Source of the DNA: AWTP1-13 sp035258605 | GTDB taxonomy: Bacteria; Pseudomonadota; Alphaproteobacteria; Rhizobiales; Hyphomicrobiaceae | Reading direction: 5' to 3' | NCBI GenBank assembly: GCA_035258605.1 | Contig: DATFXD010000364.1 | Span: 1 to 8,507, forward strand | DNA: 8,507 bases | In this document: positions 7,013 to 8,507 of the stretch, piece by piece | Numbering within the stretch: position 1 is the first letter of the stretch | Layout of the letters: each line of letters opens with the position of its first letter | Notes under the pieces: generated by a model | What the model was told of the DNA's origin: nothing | Databases searched by the model: none | What the model saw: only the letters and a program-made list of their open reading frames with translations | Made by a program: the position numbers and the translations under genes

Positions 7013-8013
7013 ACGGTCCGCCACTTCTCGAAATCGTCGACCTTAGCCTGAGCTATCGGACGCGTCGGCGCGTGGTGCATGCCCTGCAGGCGGTCAATCT
7101 GTCGATTGCCGACGGTGAAGCCGTGGGGTTGGTCGGCGAATCCGGCTCCGGCAAATCCACCATCGCCCGCGCGGTGCTGGGTCTGACACCCCAGCCCGTC
7201 GCGCGCATCGAACGGGGAAGCATTCGAGTTGCCGGGCGCGATGTCACCCATCTGACTGAGGATGGCTGGGGGGACGTCAGAGGTCAGCCGATTGCCATCG
7301 TCTTTCAGGATCCCCTCAGTTACCTGAACCCGGTCATGCGCGTTGGACGCCAGATCGCCGAAAGCGTCGAGCGGCACACGCCTGACCTATCCGTCAATGC
7401 GCGCGTGCGCGAACTGCTCGAGCAGGTCAAGCTTCCCTCATCCTGCGCGGTCTCCTACCCGCACGAGCTGTCCGGCGGCATGCGCCAACGCGTGTTGCTG
7501 GCGATCGCCATCGCCTGCCGACCTAAACTGCTGATCGCCGACGAACCGACGACGGCGCTCGACGTCACCACGCAGGCGGAAATTCTTGCCCTGCTCAAAG
7601 AGCTCCGCACCCAGTTGAACATGGCGATGCTGTTGATCAGCCATGATCTCGGCATCGTGGCATCGGCGTGCGATCGTATTTATGTGATGTATGCCGGACG
7701 CACCATCGAATGGGGCCGCACCGCCAGCATTTTCGAGGCTCCGGCCCACCCCTACACCGTCGGCTTAATGCATGCTGCTGAGGCGGATCGAGACCGGAAT
7801 GGGCGTTTTGTCACCATCGGTGGTGAACCCCCCGATTTGACGGGCTTGCACGCCGGCTGCCCGTTCGCGGCGCGATGCAGCCGCGCCCTGGACCAATGCA
7901 CTGAAACCATGCCGGGATCGGTCGGGCTGATGCCGCAGCACTGGGTGCGCTGCTGGCTCTATGGCGCCGGCCAAGCGGCGGCACCAACGGCTGGCACGGG
8001 GGCGCGGTCATGA
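7009..8013 (+). CDS. ABC transporter ATP-binding protein, DppD/OppD-like
   Basis: This is a cytoplasmic ATPase of 334 aa that powers import. Its nucleotide-binding motifs are intact: Walker A GESGSGKST (43-51), Q-loop Q100 in VFQDP, signature LSGGMRQR (154-161), Walker B LLIADEP with catalytic E179, D-loop TTALD (181-185) and H-loop H212 in SHD. The C-terminal extension specific to peptide/nickel-class ATPases includes PAHPYTVGL and four cysteines, C284, C290, C297 and C315. This pattern is associated in this family with an iron-sulfur cluster. The ATG overlaps the preceding stop as ATGA. It should form a heterodimer with the next gene product. Confidence 0.95.
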   Translation: MNGPPLLEIVDLSLSYRTRRRVVHALQAVNLSIADGEAVGLVGESGSGKSTIARAVLGLTPQPVARIERGSIRVAGRDVTHLTEDGWGDVRGQPIAIVFQDPLSYLNPVMRVGRQIAESVERHTPDLSVNARVRELLEQVKLPSSCAVSYPHELSGGMRQRVLLAIAIACRPKLLIADEPTTALDVTTQAEILALLKELRTQLNMAMLLISHDLGIVASACDRIYVMYAGRTIEWGRTASIFEAPAHPYTVGLMHAAEADRDRNGRFVTIGGEPPDLTGLHAGCPFAARCSRALDQCTETMPGSVGLMPQHWVRCWLYGAGQAAAPTAGTGARS

Positions 8014-8507
8014 CCGTCCCCCTGCTGGAGCTCCGGGATGTGTCGAAGACCTTCCGACGCTCGCGTACCGACAGCGTTGTTGCCGTCCGTTCCGTCGATC
8101 TCCACGTCGCCGCCGGCGAAACCGTGGCCCTGGTCGGCGAGAGCGGGTCGGGCAAGTCGACGCTTGGCCGAATTGCGCTTGGCTTGCTGGCGGCGGACAG
8201 CGGTTCGGTGTTGGTTGCCGGACGCCCATTGCAACAGCTTGCGGGCGCCGAGCTGCGGGCAGTGCGGGCCAGCATGCAGCCGATCTTTCAGGATGCGGCC
8301 GCGGCCCTCAATCCGCGCCGATCTGCGCGGGGGCATTTGCTGCAGGCCCTGGCCACGCGTGGCAGTGCCACCGAGGCGGAGGCGATCGCGCTGCTTGAAA
8401 GCGTCGGTCTGCGGCCTGGGCACGACTATCTGAACCGCCTGCCGCACGAGCTCTCGGGAGGGCAACGCCAGCGGTTGACCATCGCGCGTGCGCTGGCGCC
8501 GCAGCCT
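8010..8507 (+). CDS. ABC transporter ATP-binding protein, DppF/OppF-like (3' end outside window)
   Basis: This second ATPase of the importer is open to the window edge, with 166 codons visible. It starts in an ATGA overlap with the preceding ATPase stop. Walker A GESGSGKST (43-51), a Q-loop with Q94 in IFQD followed by LNPR (typical of the DppF/OppF branch), and signature LSGGQRQR (148-155) are visible. Walker B, the H-loop and the C-terminal extension lie beyond the edge. The partial length is due to the window and is not evidence of truncation. Confidence 0.93.
   Translation, partial: MTVPLLELRDVSKTFRRSRTDSVVAVRSVDLHVAAGETVALVGESGSGKSTLGRIALGLLAADSGSVLVAGRPLQQLAGAELRAVRASMQPIFQDAAAALNPRRSARGHLLQALATRGSATEAEAIALLESVGLRPGHDYLNRLPHELSGGQRQRLTIARALAPQP

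Noticed and set aside
6484..7377. 297-codon minus-strand open frame
   Set aside because: It spans the opposite strand of two well-supported transporter genes and has no motifs.

Overview
The window is GC-rich and carries one tightly packed plus-strand operon that starts near base 950 and runs off the right edge. Codon use, strong Shine-Dalgarno sequences and chained stop/start overlaps point to a proteobacterium. An alphaproteobacterium of the rhizobial or rhodospirilloid kind is my best guess, by inference only; no marker gene is present.

Layout: bases 1-949 contain no gene I can support. Six complete genes and one gene cut by the window edge follow: a methylaspartate ammonia-lyase-like C-N lyase (950-2188), a secreted family-5 solute-binding protein (2205-3803), an MmgE/PrpD-family protein (3788-5212), two Dpp/Opp-type permeases (5212-6192 and 6185-7012), and two ATPases of the same transporter class (7009-8013, and 8010 onward, cut at the edge). 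Junctions are a 16-nt gap, then overlaps of 16, 1, 8, 4 and 4 nt, so all seven genes are probably co-transcribed and translationally coupled.

Working together (inference): the binding protein, two permeases and two ATPases would form a complete importer for a small amino-acid-like or peptide-like compound. The lyase and the MmgE/PrpD enzyme would act on it in the cytoplasm. Methylaspartate ammonia-lyases remove an amine from an aspartate skeleton, leaving mesaconate or a fumarate-like acid. The MmgE/PrpD family includes 2-methylcitrate dehydratase, cis-aconitate decarboxylase and iminodisuccinate epimerase. No glutamate mutase is seen, so the classical glutamate-to-mesaconate route is not supported here.

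The most interesting point is that the lyase keeps the catalytic acid/base and metal-binding residues of the family but differs at several substrate-pocket positions. It may therefore act on an N-substituted or otherwise modified aspartate brought in by the linked transporter. This is a hypothesis, not a demonstrated system.
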